DNA from: Sphingobium lignivorans
GTDB lineage: Bacteria > Pseudomonadota > Alphaproteobacteria > Sphingomonadales > Sphingomonadaceae
Assembly: GCF_014203955.1 (NCBI RefSeq)
Contig: NZ_JACHKA010000001.1
Span: 434,001 to 498,000 of the forward strand
Length of the DNA stretch: 64,000 bases
Reading direction: 5' to 3'
The notes below the pieces were generated by a model. That model did no database searches and was not told the origin of the DNA. It worked only from the letters and a program-made list of their open reading frames with translations. Both the position numbers and the translations under genes were made by a program. This document shows, in pieces, positions 1 to 9,186 of the stretch (positions are counted from its first letter, which is position 1; each line of letters starts with the position of its first letter).

Positions 1-746
1 TAGAGCGTGTCCGTCTTCTCATCGACGGTCATGTACCAGACCCAGACATTGGTGCCGGATCGGCCTTTCCAGCCGTCGTTCAGCCATGTCTCGTGGCCGA
101 CCTCGCCGGGCTGCGGCACGGTGTTGAATTCCCAGAGCTTCTCGCCGGTGCGGGCATCGAAGGCGCGGCTGTTGCCGGATGGGCCGACGAGCATCTCCGC
201 GACATTCGCGCCGACCACGAGCACATTCTTGTAGACGGTCGGCGGGGACGCATAAGGAACCCCGAGCGCGACCGAGCCGTCCTTGCCGAAGCCCGTGTCG
301 ATCTCGCCCGTGCGGGGGTCGAGCGCGGTGATGCTGGCGCCGTTGCTGTAGAAGAGGCGCGGGCCGAGCGTGCCATCGCCGGGCCACCAGGAGACCGTGC
401 GCCGCGCGAGGCCCTTGACCGGATGGCGCCAGAGCTCCTTGCCGGTGTGGCCTTCCAGCGCCACCACCGCATTGCCGATGGGCAGATAGAGCACGCCGTC
501 CACCGCGATGGGCGTGGAGCTGCCGACCAGCCCGCCGCCGCCCTCGGGGCGTACCCGGAACGACCAGGCCTGGCTCAACTTGCCGACATTGCCGCGATCG
601 ATCTGCCGGAGGGGCGAGAAGCGCGTGCTGCCAAGGTCGCGGGCGTAGCGCGGCCAGTCGCCGGGCGGCGGCGCGGAGCCGGATTGCGCCTGCGCCGTCT
701 GTGCCAGCAGGGCAGCGCTCAGCATCAGGGCCATCGAACGACGCAT
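1..746 (-). CDS. PQQ-dependent dehydrogenase, N-terminal part (runs off the window)
   Basis: About 248 N-terminal residues are visible; the rest lies beyond position 1. The start ATG at 746 is preceded by a strong purine-rich SD (complement of the cctcccccc run at 753-761). A signal peptide (MRRSMALMLSAALLAQTAQA) implies periplasmic export. The mature protein begins with GDWPRYARDLGSTRFSPL and continues with beta-propeller strands such as VDGVLYLPIGNAVVALEG and GKELWRHPVKG, the pattern of quinoprotein alcohol/glucose-type dehydrogenases that oxidise sugars or alcohols and pass electrons to cytochrome or quinone. The exact substrate cannot be read from this part, because the catalytic Asp and PQQ ligands lie in the missing region. 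It stands alone, divergent from the autotransporter gene. Confidence 0.8.
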   Translation of the reverse strand, partial: MRRSMALMLSAALLAQTAQAQSGSAPPPGDWPRYARDLGSTRFSPLRQIDRGNVGKLSQAWSFRVRPEGGGGLVGSSTPIAVDGVLYLPIGNAVVALEGHTGKELWRHPVKGLARRTVSWWPGDGTLGPRLFYSNGASITALDPRTGEIDTGFGKDGSVALGVPYASPPTVYKNVLVVGANVAEMLVGPSGNSRAFDARTGEKLWEFNTVPQPGEVGHETWLNDGWKGRSGTNVWVWYMTVDEKTDTL

Positions 747-1080
747 GCAATACCTCCCCCCATGTCGGCCTCGTCCCCGTGCATGTCTCGCCGGGTTGTG
801 CGGGCAGGATGAACTCTCGCAGGTCTTGTATGCGCAATCTCGTTCCGCCTGCAACAGTAGAGATGCTTATGGCAGTAAGATTCAACCTTTGAGATAAGTA
901 AACATTATTGAGAGCCCGGGCGCCGCGATCGCGGGCGGCCCTGCCGCGCATCCCGCCATGCCCGCATGTTTCGCGCCCCGTCGCAATTTTTCGCCAAGGC
1001 TCCGCCTCGCCGGTTCCGTCAGGACTGGCAGAGGCTGGAGAGGAACCCGGCCTGGGGATCAAGAAAAGACCGGAGCTTTC
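747..1080. other. Divergent intergenic region between the quinoprotein and autotransporter genes
   Basis: This 334-bp gap holds no convincing gene. It includes an AT-rich stretch near 850-915 (ttcaacctttgagataagt and nearby) that stands out from the GC-rich background and could carry promoters for either divergent gene. No clear -35/-10 pair or operator dyad was identified. The forward reading frame that extends the autotransporter back to 958 is a shadow: it would put 41 charged residues in front of an intact signal peptide. Confidence 0.4.
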
Positions 1081-4000
1081 ATGCGTTGCTATCTGCTTGC
1101 CTCGACCTGCTGTGTTGCTCTTGCGTCGGCCGCCACGGCCGAGACCACCATCACCACGAAGCAGACTGCCCCCGTGCGCACCTCGACCATCAAGAGCGGC
1201 GCGCCGGATGACATCAAGATCACCTCTGCCGGTTCCCTCGAGCTGACGGTCGCCGGCCCGGCAATCACCGTGGACAGCGCGAACAAGGTGACTAACGAAG
1301 GCACGATCCAGATCGCCAATACCGATGATGCCCGGGGCATCGTCGCGCTGGCCGGCACGTCGGGCGGCATCGTCAACACCGGCAAGATCGTCCTCGATGA
1401 AAGCTACTCCCCGACCGACAGCGATAATGACGGCGATATCGACGGCCCCTTCGCGGTCGGCAAGAACCGTATCGGCATCCATGTCGGCGGCGCCTATACC
1501 GGCGACATCGCCAATGATTTCGGCGGCTCGATCGCCATCGAGGGCAATGACAGCTTCGGCATCCGGCTCGACGGGCCGCTGAACGGCAAGCTCACCCACA
1601 ATGGCTCGACGACCGTGCTCGGCGACCGGGCGGTGGGCATCCAGGCGGGCGCGATCAACGGATCGGTGCGGCTGGCCGGCACCGTTGCGACTGTCGGCCT
1701 CGGCGCGGTCGGCGCCCGTTTCGACGGGCCGATCGACGGCACGCTCACGATCCAGGGCTCTATCACCTCCACCGGCTATCGCTACACGACGCCGCCCGCG
1801 GACACCTCCAAGCTCGATGCCGACGATCTGCTGCAGGGCGGATCGGCCGTGATCGTCGCGGACAATGTGGCCGGCGGCATCATCCTCGCCGTGCCGCCCA
1901 AGGACAACAGCACCACGGACAATGACGAGGACAAGGACGGCATCGAGGACAGCAAGGAAGGCTCGGCCGCCGTTCGCTCCTATGGCGCCGCGCCCGCGAT
2001 GCGCATCGGCTCGGCAACCAAGGATATCGCCATCGGCGCGGTGCCGGCCACCGGCACGGGCTATGGCCTCATCATCGATGGCACGATTGCCGGCAGTGGC
2101 CTTTACAAGGACGTGACCGGCACGGGCCTCAGCGTCGGCGGCCTTGGCGGGAGTGTGACGATCGCCGGCGGCATCGGCGTGAGCGGCACCGTCTCGGCGA
2201 GCTCCGTCAACACGTCCGCGACGGCCATCCATCTCGGTGCGGGCGCCTCGACACCGCTCATCCATGTCACCGGCACGGTCTCGGCGAGCGGCAGCAGTGC
2301 GGCCAATACCGTCGCGGGCGGCATCGTGGTCGATGCCGGCGCCTCGCTGCCCACCATCCGCAATGCCGGCTCAATCAAGGCCGCGACCACCGGCGAAGAC
2401 GGTACGGCCGTCGCGATCTGGGATCATTCCGGCACGGTCGGCCTCGTCGAAAATGCCGGCACCATTGCCGCGACGGGCGCGAAGGCGGACTCCGGCCGCA
2501 ACGTCGCGATCGATCTCTCCGCCAACAATAGTGGCGCGACGATCCGTCAGACGCAGGTCGCGGCCGGCATCACGGCCCCCAGCATCACCGGCAACATCCA
2601 TTTCGGCGGCGGCAATGACGTGCTGGATGTCGCGGACGGCACCGTCACCGGCAACACCTCTTTCGGCACCGGCGCGGACACGCTGCGGCTGAGCGGCGAC
2701 GCCATCTACAAGGGCGACGTTGATTTCGGCACGGGCGGCGCGACCATGACGCTCGCGGGCACCGCGCAGTTCCAGGGCAAGGCGGACTTCAGGGGAGACG
2801 CCTCCACGCTTGGCATCGCGACCGGGTCGATCTTCTCCGGCAGCCTCGCCAATGCCGGCGCGCTGGCGCTCACCGTGAACGGCGGTGCGCTCGATCTCAC
2901 CGCGCCGGCCGCGATCGGCAGCCTCGCGGTCTCCGACAAGGGCATCCTTGCCGTCACGCTGAGCGATGCCGGCAACACAACGCCGATCCTCGATGTGGCC
3001 GGCACCGCGAGCTTCGCGGCGGACTCCCGCCTCGTCCTGCGCGTGACCGATGTGGAGAATGCGGAAGGCAATCATCTCGTGCTGCGGGCCGGCACGCTCA
3101 CCGGCGCGAGCAACATCACGGCGGATACCGCGCTGGTGCCCTGGCTCTACAAGGCGAGCCTCTCCTCCACGGCGAATGCGCTCAACGTCGCGCTCGCGCG
3201 CAAGTCGACCAGCGAGCTGGGCCTCAACCGTTCGGAAGCGGCGGCTTTCGATGCGATCTACGCGGCGCTCGGCAAGGACGCGAAAGTGGAAGGCACTTTC
3301 CTCTCCATCATGAACGAGGAGACGTTCGGGCTCCAGATGCAGCAAATGCTGCCCGATCATGCCGGCGGCATCTTCTCCGCCGTCACGCAGGGCTCGCGGC
3401 TCTTCGCGGGCATGCTCCAGGATCCCACCGGCCCGTTCAAGGACGAGGGCAAATGGGGCTACTGGATCAATCAGGTCGCCTGGGGCGTCGAGAAGGACCG
3501 TGGCGACACCAGCGCCTTCGAGAACAGCGGCTGGGGCATTGGCGGCGGTGGCGAGATCAAGACCGGTCTCGGCAGCTTCGGCGGATCGCTGGCCTATCTC
3601 TGGAGCCGCAATCGCGGCACCGAGACGGCGAATCAGACCAATGCCAAGCAGTTCGAGCTGGCAGCCTACTGGCGCCTCAAGTCCGGCGGGCTTCGCGCCA
3701 CGGCGCGCGGATCCATGTCGTTCATCGACCTGGACGGAAGCCGCGCCTTCGAGGGCATGAACGGCACCGAGAAGGTCTCGCTCACGGCAAACAGCGATCG
3801 TGGCGCCCGCCTCTATTCGGGCTCCGGCTCGCTGTCCTATGACTGGGTGTCGACCGGCGGCATCTCCTTCCGTCCCGTCGTCGCGCTGGATTATTACCGC
3901 CTTCACGAGAAGGCCTATACCGAGACGGGCGGGGGCGATGCCTACAACCTCGCCGTGCGGTCCCGCACCAGCGACGAACTGGCCGTCACCGGCAGCGCCG

Positions 4001-4293
4001 TGGTCGGCCTCGACATGGGCGGCGAGGATCAGTGGTCCGGCTGGTCGCGGTTTGAGCTCGAGGCCGGCCGCCGCGAGATCGTGAGCGGCAATCTCGGCAA
4101 GACGGTCGCGCGCTTCGCGTCCGGCGGCGAGGAATTCACGTTGCTGCCGGACGATCGCGAAAGCGGCTGGATCGGCCGCCTGCGCGGCCTTGCCGGCAAT
4201 TCCGCCTTCCAGATCGGCGGCGAATTGGGCGCTGAGCAGCATCAGGGCAACTGGGCCCTGTCGCTCCGCGCCAGTCTCCGCGTCGGCCTCTGA
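1081..4293 (+). CDS. Autotransporter (type V secretion) with C-terminal beta-barrel domain
   Basis: This is a 1070-aa exported protein. Start ATG 1081 was chosen because it opens a clean signal peptide (MRCYLLASTCCVALASAATA) and has a ggag-type SD, although the frame is open from 958. The passenger (about residues 25-760) is low-complexity beta-helix-like sequence rich in G, A, T, D and N, with repeated AGTI/NAGTI-type turns. Two acidic loops (DNDGDIDG near residue 115 and DNDEDKDGIEDSKEG near 285) resemble Ca-binding thrombospondin-3-like repeats. From about residue 790 it matches an autotransporter beta-domain (GYWINQVAWGVEKDRG, alternating amphipathic strands to the end). The last residues (SLRVGL) end in Leu rather than the usual aromatic. 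It lies directly upstream of the sigma/anti-sigma/receptor genes, but 271 bp separate it from the sigma gene, so co-transcription is not shown. The passenger's role is unknown. Confidence 0.85.
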   Translation: MRCYLLASTCCVALASAATAETTITTKQTAPVRTSTIKSGAPDDIKITSAGSLELTVAGPAITVDSANKVTNEGTIQIANTDDARGIVALAGTSGGIVNTGKIVLDESYSPTDSDNDGDIDGPFAVGKNRIGIHVGGAYTGDIANDFGGSIAIEGNDSFGIRLDGPLNGKLTHNGSTTVLGDRAVGIQAGAINGSVRLAGTVATVGLGAVGARFDGPIDGTLTIQGSITSTGYRYTTPPADTSKLDADDLLQGGSAVIVADNVAGGIILAVPPKDNSTTDNDEDKDGIEDSKEGSAAVRSYGAAPAMRIGSATKDIAIGAVPATGTGYGLIIDGTIAGSGLYKDVTGTGLSVGGLGGSVTIAGGIGVSGTVSASSVNTSATAIHLGAGASTPLIHVTGTVSASGSSAANTVAGGIVVDAGASLPTIRNAGSIKAATTGEDGTAVAIWDHSGTVGLVENAGTIAATGAKADSGRNVAIDLSANNSGATIRQTQVAAGITAPSITGNIHFGGGNDVLDVADGTVTGNTSFGTGADTLRLSGDAIYKGDVDFGTGGATMTLAGTAQFQGKADFRGDASTLGIATGSIFSGSLANAGALALTVNGGALDLTAPAAIGSLAVSDKGILAVTLSDAGNTTPILDVAGTASFAADSRLVLRVTDVENAEGNHLVLRAGTLTGASNITADTALVPWLYKASLSSTANALNVALARKSTSELGLNRSEAAAFDAIYAALGKDAKVEGTFLSIMNEETFGLQMQQMLPDHAGGIFSAVTQGSRLFAGMLQDPTGPFKDEGKWGYWINQVAWGVEKDRGDTSAFENSGWGIGGGGEIKTGLGSFGGSLAYLWSRNRGTETANQTNAKQFELAAYWRLKSGGLRATARGSMSFIDLDGSRAFEGMNGTEKVSLTANSDRGARLYSGSGSLSYDWVSTGGISFRPVVALDYYRLHEKAYTETGGGDAYNLAVRSRTSDELAVTGSAVVGLDMGGEDQWSGWSRFELEAGRREIVSGNLGKTVARFASGGEEFTLLPDDRESGWIGRLRGLAGNSAFQIGGELGAEQHQGNWALSLRASLRVGL

Positions 4294-4564
4294 GTCCCGG
4301 ATGCCGACGCCTGGGCAAGAGGGAGTTCGCGATGCCCCCCACCGACCGACTCCCTCTTGCCCAACCTGGAGACGACGCAGAATGCATGCGACCGGCCTGA
4401 GGAGCGCCATGACGCGAGACCGCGACCCCCGCGGGTCAGCCCCCCGCCGCGCCGGGCAGCCCTTGCATGGCACCCCCACGCCGTTATATGCCGCGGCGAC
4501 CGGGGGGATGCAGGCAGGAGCCCGTGCCGATCTGGCGCGGCGCATGGACCGGACAAGGCAAGCA

Positions 4565-5086
4565 ATGACGGGAGAGCGCGGTCAGGGAATGGATGCCGTG
4601 CTGCTGGCGCATCGCCCGCAGCTCATCCGCTTCCTCGAGGCGCATGGCGCCGGGGACGCGGCGGAGGATCTCGTCCAGGAACTGTGGATGCGCGTCACGC
4701 AGCGCCCCACGGGTCCGGTCGCCAATCCGCTTGCTTATCTTTATCGCGCGGCCAACAATCTGATGGTGGATCGCTATCGCGCCGAGCGTCAGGCGCGCGT
4801 GCGCGATCAGGCCTGGACGGAAGCGCGCGGCGCCACGGGCGAGCAGGTTCCGGAGCCGAGCGCGGAGGAAACGATGGTGGCGCGCGAGGAATTGCGGCGG
4901 ATGGACGCGGTGCTTGCCACGCTGGGCGAGCGCGTCTCCCGTTGCTTCCGCCGCTTCCGCCTGGACGGCATCCCGCAAAAGCAGATCGCGCTGGAGCTGG
5001 GCGTCAGCCTCAGCACGGTCGAGAGCGACTTGCGGCGCGCCTATGCGGCCCTGCTTGCCGCACGGAGGCAATCCGATGACGCATGA
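4565..5086 (+). CDS. ECF RNA polymerase sigma factor, FecI-like
   Basis: A 173-aa sigma-70 family ECF factor. The sigma-2 region contains LIRFLEAHGAGDAAEDLVQE and AYLYRAANNLMVDRYRAE. The sigma-4 helix-turn-helix is IPQKQIALELGVSLSTVESD near the C terminus. The length is typical for FecI-type factors. The frame is open far upstream; ATG 4565 has an AAGG SD about 9 bp away, with ATG 4544 and 4589 as alternatives. The anti-sigma gene begins 11 bp before this gene ends, and the receptor gene overlaps that one in turn, so the three are translationally coupled. By family precedent it directs transcription of a surface-signalling regulon when the receptor binds its ligand. Its target promoter could not be identified here. 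Confidence 0.88.
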   Translation: MTGERGQGMDAVLLAHRPQLIRFLEAHGAGDAAEDLVQELWMRVTQRPTGPVANPLAYLYRAANNLMVDRYRAERQARVRDQAWTEARGATGEQVPEPSAEETMVAREELRRMDAVLATLGERVSRCFRRFRLDGIPQKQIALELGVSLSTVESDLRRAYAALLAARRQSDDA

Positions 5087-6011
5087 TCCGCATCTCGAGA
5101 CGACGGCGATCGACTGGCTGATGCGCCAGCGCGATCCGGCCTTCGAGGACTGGGAAGCGTTCGCGGACTGGCTCGCGGCCGATCCGGCGCATCAGCGCGT
5201 CTATGCCGAGCTGTCCGCGCTCGATGCCGATCTCGCGGGACTGCCGGGACCTCCGGCGCGTCACTCGGTCGGCGATGTGGATGCGTCCCCTGCCGCGCCG
5301 CGCCGGTTCGGGCGGCGGCAATGGCTCGCCGGGGCGCTCGCGGCATCGCTGGTCGGCGTCGTCAGCGTGGGGCTGCTCCAGCGCGCGCCGGACAGCTACC
5401 GGATCGAGACCGCGCCGGGGCAGGTGGAAGTCGTCTCGCTGGACGATGGCAGCAACATCGTGGTGAATGGCGGCTCCTCCGTGTTGCTCAGCCATGCCGA
5501 TCCGCGCCGCGCGACGGTGGAGCGCGGGCAGGCGCTCTTCACCGTGCGGCACAGCGACGAGGCGCCGTTCCGCGTGGCGGTCGGCAATGCCCAGCTGGTC
5601 GACGTGGGCACGGTGTTCGACGTGACGCGGACGGACGACCGCACCGTCGTGGCCGTCTCGGAAGGCGCCGTGATCTACAATCCCGATGCGGATGCCGTTC
5701 GCGTCGATGCCGGCGCGCGCCTCGCGGTGCGCGATGGCGGCGCGGCGGAAGTGTCGCCAGTCAGCCTCGCGGCGGTCGGCGGCTGGCGTAGCGGCCAGCT
5801 CGTCTATGACGGCGTGCCGCTGGCGGATGTCGCGGCGGAAGTCTCGCGCACCACGGGCATTCCCATTCGCACCGCGCCGGGCGCGGGCGGCATCCTGTTT
5901 CGCGGCGCGCTGCAGGCCGGGCGGGACGAGGCGCGCATCGTGAATGATCTGGCCGGCCTCTCGGGCACGCGCGCGACCCGGGATTCAGGAGGGTGGACGC
6001 TCGCGAGGTGA
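5076..6011 (+). CDS. FecR-like anti-sigma factor / sigma regulator
   Basis: A 311-aa single-pass inner-membrane protein. The N-terminal cytoplasmic DUF4880-type segment (AIDWLMRQRDPAFEDWEAFA, then a typical AADPAHQRVYAEL run) should bind the sigma factor. One membrane segment follows at about residues 88-108 (LAGALAASLVGVVSVGLL). The periplasmic FecR domain includes YRIETAPGQVEVVSLDDGS and VDVGTVFDVTRTDDRTVVAV. ATG 5076 is supported by GGAGG at 5064-5068. Its stop (TGA 6009-6011) overlaps the receptor's GTG as GTGA. By family knowledge it passes the ligand-bound state of the TonB receptor's N-terminal domain to the cognate sigma factor. Confidence 0.88.
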   Translation: MTHDPHLETTAIDWLMRQRDPAFEDWEAFADWLAADPAHQRVYAELSALDADLAGLPGPPARHSVGDVDASPAAPRRFGRRQWLAGALAASLVGVVSVGLLQRAPDSYRIETAPGQVEVVSLDDGSNIVVNGGSSVLLSHADPRRATVERGQALFTVRHSDEAPFRVAVGNAQLVDVGTVFDVTRTDDRTVVAVSEGAVIYNPDADAVRVDAGARLAVRDGGAAEVSPVSLAAVGGWRSGQLVYDGVPLADVAAEVSRTTGIPIRTAPGAGGILFRGALQAGRDEARIVNDLAGLSGTRATRDSGGWTLAR

Positions 6012-8470
6012 CTCGATCCGGCCTGCTTCGCCTCGGCGTCGTCGCGCTGGTTTGCGCCGGCGCGCCCGTGTGCGCGCAGGCTTCCGAATCGCGCCGGATC
6101 GATGTGCCCGCCGGGCCGCTGGCGCAGAGCGTGCCGCAACTGGCGCGCCAGTCGGGCGTGAGCATCAGCGTGACCAGCCACGAACTCTGGCAGACGAAGG
6201 TGCGCGGAGTGCGCGGCCGGCTCACGGCAGGCGAGGCGCTGGCGCGGATGCTCTCGGGCACGCGCAGCCGCGCGGTGCAGCTCAGCGCCACGAGCTGGCG
6301 GATCGAGGCGATGCCGGCCCCGCTCGCCGCGCGCGACGCCCCGCCGCCCAAGCGGCGCGTGCCCGAGCAGCCGCTGCCCACCGTCTCGGATGACGAGACG
6401 CCGATCATCGTCACCGCCAGCAAGATGGACCAGAGCTACCAGGATTTTCCCGGCACCGCGCATGTCATGAACGGGCAGGATCTTGGCTTCGGGGGGGAGC
6501 GCGGCACGGAGTCCATTCTCTCGCGCATGGCGAGCGTCGCTTCCACGCATCTTGGCTCTGGCCGCAACAAGCTGTTCATCCGCGGCGTCGCGGATTCGAG
6601 CTTCACCGGGCCCACGCAGGCGACGGTCGGCCAGTATCTCGGCGACCTGCGCCTCTCCTACAATGCGCCCGATCCGGACCTGCGCCTGCATGACATCAAG
6701 CAGGTCGAGGTGCTGGAGGGCTCGCAGGGCACGCTTTATGGCGCGGGGTCGCTGGGCGGCATCATCCGGCTCGTGCCCAATGATCCGGACCCGCGCGCCT
6801 TCTCGCTGGAGACGATGGTCGGGGTCAGCGCCACCTGGCATGGCGAGCCGGGCGGGGACATCGCCGCGACGATCAACATGCCGCTGGGGAAGAGCGGCCA
6901 TGCCCTGCGCGTCACCGGCTATGGGCTGAGCGACGGCGGCTATATCGACAATCCCCTGCGCGACGCGGAGAATGTCAATCGCACCCGCATCGGCGGTGGC
7001 CGCGCGGCGCTGCGGCTGGAGGCCGGCGATGGCTGGACGGTCGATGTCGGCGGCATCTACCAAACGACCACGATCGACGATTCCCAATATGCCGACCGGG
7101 ATGGCCCGCCGCTCAGCCGCGCGAGCGCGGTGGTCGAGGATGCCGACGCCGATTATGGCATGGCGATGGTGGTGGTGCGCAAGGCATGGGGCGACCTGCT
7201 GTTCCAGTCCTCCAACGCCTGGGTGAGCCATGGCCTTGGCGAGCGCTTCGATGCCTCCTCCTCCACCGAGAAGCCGAGCGTGTTCGATCAGCGCAACCGG
7301 ACGCGGATGTGGGTGAGCGAGAACCGGCTGTGGCGCCCCGTGACGGACGGGGTCGGCTGGGTGATCGGCGCGAGCTTCATCGACAACCGGACGGAGCAGC
7401 GCCGCGCCTTCGTGGAAGGCGGCGAGCGGCGCCCCATCACCGGCGTCACCAACCGCGTGACGGAAGTCACCGCCTATGGGAAGCTCAGCCTGGAACTGAA
7501 GCCGGGCCTGCTGCTCAGCGGCGGCGGGCGCCTGACCCACAGCCGGCTGGGTGGCGAGGGCGAGGACGTCCAGCCCCTGTTCGCGGTGAGCGGCCGCTCG
7601 ATCACGGCGGAACGGACCGAGACCGAATTGCTGCCCTCCGTCGAGCTGCTCGCGCATGTCATGCCCGGCGTCACGCTCTACAGCCGCTTCGAGGAAGGGT
7701 TCCGGCCCGGCGGACTTGCCATCGAGACGCATTTCGTCCGCCGCTTCCGCAACGATCATGTGGAAAGCTGGGAAGCGGGCGCGCGGTTCGGCAGCCCGCG
7801 TGACGGCATTGCCGCCAATCTTTCGCTCACGCATGTCTACTGGCGCGACATCCAGGCCGATTTCATCGATGGCAGCGGCCTGCCGAGCACCGCCAATATC
7901 GGCAATGGCCGGATCACGTCGGTGGCGGCGAGCGTGGCCCTGGCGCCGACCCGTGACCTGCGCATTGACCTCAGCGCAGTCTATAATCACAGCCGCGTCA
8001 TTGCCCTGACGCCCGAGGTGGCGCGGCTTGCCGCCTCAGCCTCGCTGCGCCTCCCGGTCACCGGATCGAGCTTCGGCCTGCCCCTGCAGGGAACGCTTGG
8101 CACTTTCGAGCCGGAGGCGCGCCTCGGCCGTATTCCGAACGTGGCCGATTATGCGATCCAGGCCAGTTTCGATTACCGGATGCCCGTCGGTCGCGACGAT
8201 CTCCGGGTGGGCGGCTGGCTCAAATATATCGGTCCCTCCCGGCTCGGCATCGGGCCCGTGCTGGGGGACGAGCAGGGCGACTATGTCGATACCGGCTTCG
8301 CGGCCCGGCTGGGCGATGCGTGGCGCGGCATCACGCTTTCGCTCACCAATCTTCTCGATACGCAAGGCAATCGCTTCGCGCTCGGCACGCCGTTCGACAT
8401 CGAGACCGGCGGCTTCATCACGCCCCAGCGTCCGCGCACCATCCGGCTGGCGTTCGACTGGCGCTATTGA
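6008..8470 (+). CDS. TonB-dependent outer-membrane receptor with STN signalling domain (FecA-like)
   Basis: About 820 aa. A signal peptide (LLRLGVVALVCAGAPVCAQA) is followed by a secretin/TonB short N-terminal (STN) domain (IDVPAGPLAQSVPQLARQSG ... SATSWRIEA), a TonB-box-like ETPIIVTASK, a plug domain (RNKLFIRGVADSSFTG, IKQVEVLEGSQGTLYGAGSL) and a long 22-strand-type barrel that ends in PRTIRLAFDWRY, with the expected terminal aromatic. The STN domain plus adjacent sigma/anti-sigma genes mark it as a transducer of cell-surface signalling rather than a plain transporter. Start: GTG 6008 gives a GTGA overlap with fecR; GTG 5993 is the in-frame alternative and lies immediately after AGGAGG. The ligand is not evident; siderophore, heme, glycan or vitamin are all possible. 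Confidence 0.88.
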   Translation: MTRSGLLRLGVVALVCAGAPVCAQASESRRIDVPAGPLAQSVPQLARQSGVSISVTSHELWQTKVRGVRGRLTAGEALARMLSGTRSRAVQLSATSWRIEAMPAPLAARDAPPPKRRVPEQPLPTVSDDETPIIVTASKMDQSYQDFPGTAHVMNGQDLGFGGERGTESILSRMASVASTHLGSGRNKLFIRGVADSSFTGPTQATVGQYLGDLRLSYNAPDPDLRLHDIKQVEVLEGSQGTLYGAGSLGGIIRLVPNDPDPRAFSLETMVGVSATWHGEPGGDIAATINMPLGKSGHALRVTGYGLSDGGYIDNPLRDAENVNRTRIGGGRAALRLEAGDGWTVDVGGIYQTTTIDDSQYADRDGPPLSRASAVVEDADADYGMAMVVVRKAWGDLLFQSSNAWVSHGLGERFDASSSTEKPSVFDQRNRTRMWVSENRLWRPVTDGVGWVIGASFIDNRTEQRRAFVEGGERRPITGVTNRVTEVTAYGKLSLELKPGLLLSGGGRLTHSRLGGEGEDVQPLFAVSGRSITAERTETELLPSVELLAHVMPGVTLYSRFEEGFRPGGLAIETHFVRRFRNDHVESWEAGARFGSPRDGIAANLSLTHVYWRDIQADFIDGSGLPSTANIGNGRITSVAASVALAPTRDLRIDLSAVYNHSRVIALTPEVARLAASASLRLPVTGSSFGLPLQGTLGTFEPEARLGRIPNVADYAIQASFDYRMPVGRDDLRVGGWLKYIGPSRLGIGPVLGDEQGDYVDTGFAARLGDAWRGITLSLTNLLDTQGNRFALGTPFDIETGGFITPQRPRTIRLAFDWRY

Positions 8471-8595
8471 TTCTCCCCTGATCCTCCTCCGGGGGACAAC
8501 CACCAGACGCCGCCGGGTCGACAGGCCCTTTCGCCACGGCTCATGCGGGACGTGGCGCCGCGCAAGGATGCGCGGGAGCGTGGACAAGTGTCTCA

Positions 8596-8619
8596 AGCTA
8601 TATATAGAAGTATATAGCT
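8596..8619. promoter_or_regulatory. AT-rich inverted repeat upstream of the small exported protein
   Basis: A perfect 9-bp inverted repeat (AGCTATATA, 6-bp spacer TAGAAG, TATATAGCT) lies 24 bp upstream of the TTG start at 8644. It is almost pure A/T in a region of about 65% G+C, which makes a chance occurrence unlikely. It could be an operator or overlap a promoter -10 region. No specific regulator family is assigned. Confidence 0.45.
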
Positions 8620-8643
8620 CATCTGCTTCGGGAGGACCTTGCC

Positions 8644-9180
8644 TTGTTCCTGCGCCATGCCTGCCTTGCGTTGCTTCTCGCCGGTGCGGCGGGGACAGCG
8701 CTCGCCCAATCCGCCTGCGAAGCGCCTGCCTTGCCGGCGCATCTGGCCGGCTGGTCCGCGCCCGTCGCACGCGTGGCGGCCCGGGATGCCGCATCGGCGC
8801 AGGCGGCGCCGCTCGTGCCCGGGCAGGCCGTCGACTTGGCGCTCGCACCGGTGCGGGAGGTCCGCTTCGCTGCCGAGCCGGGGAAGCACCCCGATCCCGA
8901 GAGCCATGCCGGGCTCGCCGGGTTGACGGTGACGAAGGCCGGGAAATATCGGGTCGCCGCGGACAGCCCCGTCTGGATCGATGTGGTCGCCGCCGGGCGA
9001 CCGCTGCCGTCCGCCGGGCATGGCCACGGCCCGGCCTGCTCGGGTATCCGCAAGATGGTGGACTTCCAGCTGGAGCCCGGCCGCTATCTGCTGCAGATCG
9101 CGGGCAGCGCCGGGGCTTCGGCGCGCGTGCTGGTGGCGGCCCTTCCTGCCGGCGAGGTGGAAGCAGAGGGCAGTCGCTGA
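8644..9180 (+). CDS. Small exported protein of unknown function with His-rich segments
   Basis: A 178-aa product. TTG 8644 is chosen because GGAGG (8631-8635) sits 8 bp upstream and the translation opens with a textbook signal peptide (MFLRHACLALLLAGAAGTALA). The mature protein has two histidine-containing loops (GKHPDPESHAG and SAGHGHGPACSGIRK), and a C-terminal beta-rich stretch (MVDFQLEPGRYLLQIAGSAG) resembling a small beta-sandwich. The His/Cys loops suggest metal binding, but this is inference. It follows the TonB receptor by 173 bp with its own AT-rich dyad, so it is probably separately controlled yet functionally linked to the receptor module. I do not recognise the family by name. Confidence 0.65.
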   Translation: MFLRHACLALLLAGAAGTALAQSACEAPALPAHLAGWSAPVARVAARDAASAQAAPLVPGQAVDLALAPVREVRFAAEPGKHPDPESHAGLAGLTVTKAGKYRVAADSPVWIDVVAAGRPLPSAGHGHGPACSGIRKMVDFQLEPGRYLLQIAGSAGASARVLVAALPAGEVEAEGSR

Positions 9181-9186
9181 AAGGCT

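Noticed and set aside
2371-4545. A 724-codon minus-strand frame opposite the autotransporter
   Set aside because: GC-rich antisense shadow; Arg/Gly/Ala-rich translation without motifs, and the plus-strand gene is unambiguous.
5804-7990. A 728-codon minus-strand frame opposite the TonB receptor
   Set aside because: Antisense shadow with biased composition; the receptor has clear STN, plug and barrel features.
8471-9180. Idea that the small His-containing protein is a heme carrier partner of the TonB receptor
   Set aside because: The His loops do not match HasA-type or other known hemophore motifs; only generic metal binding can be suggested.
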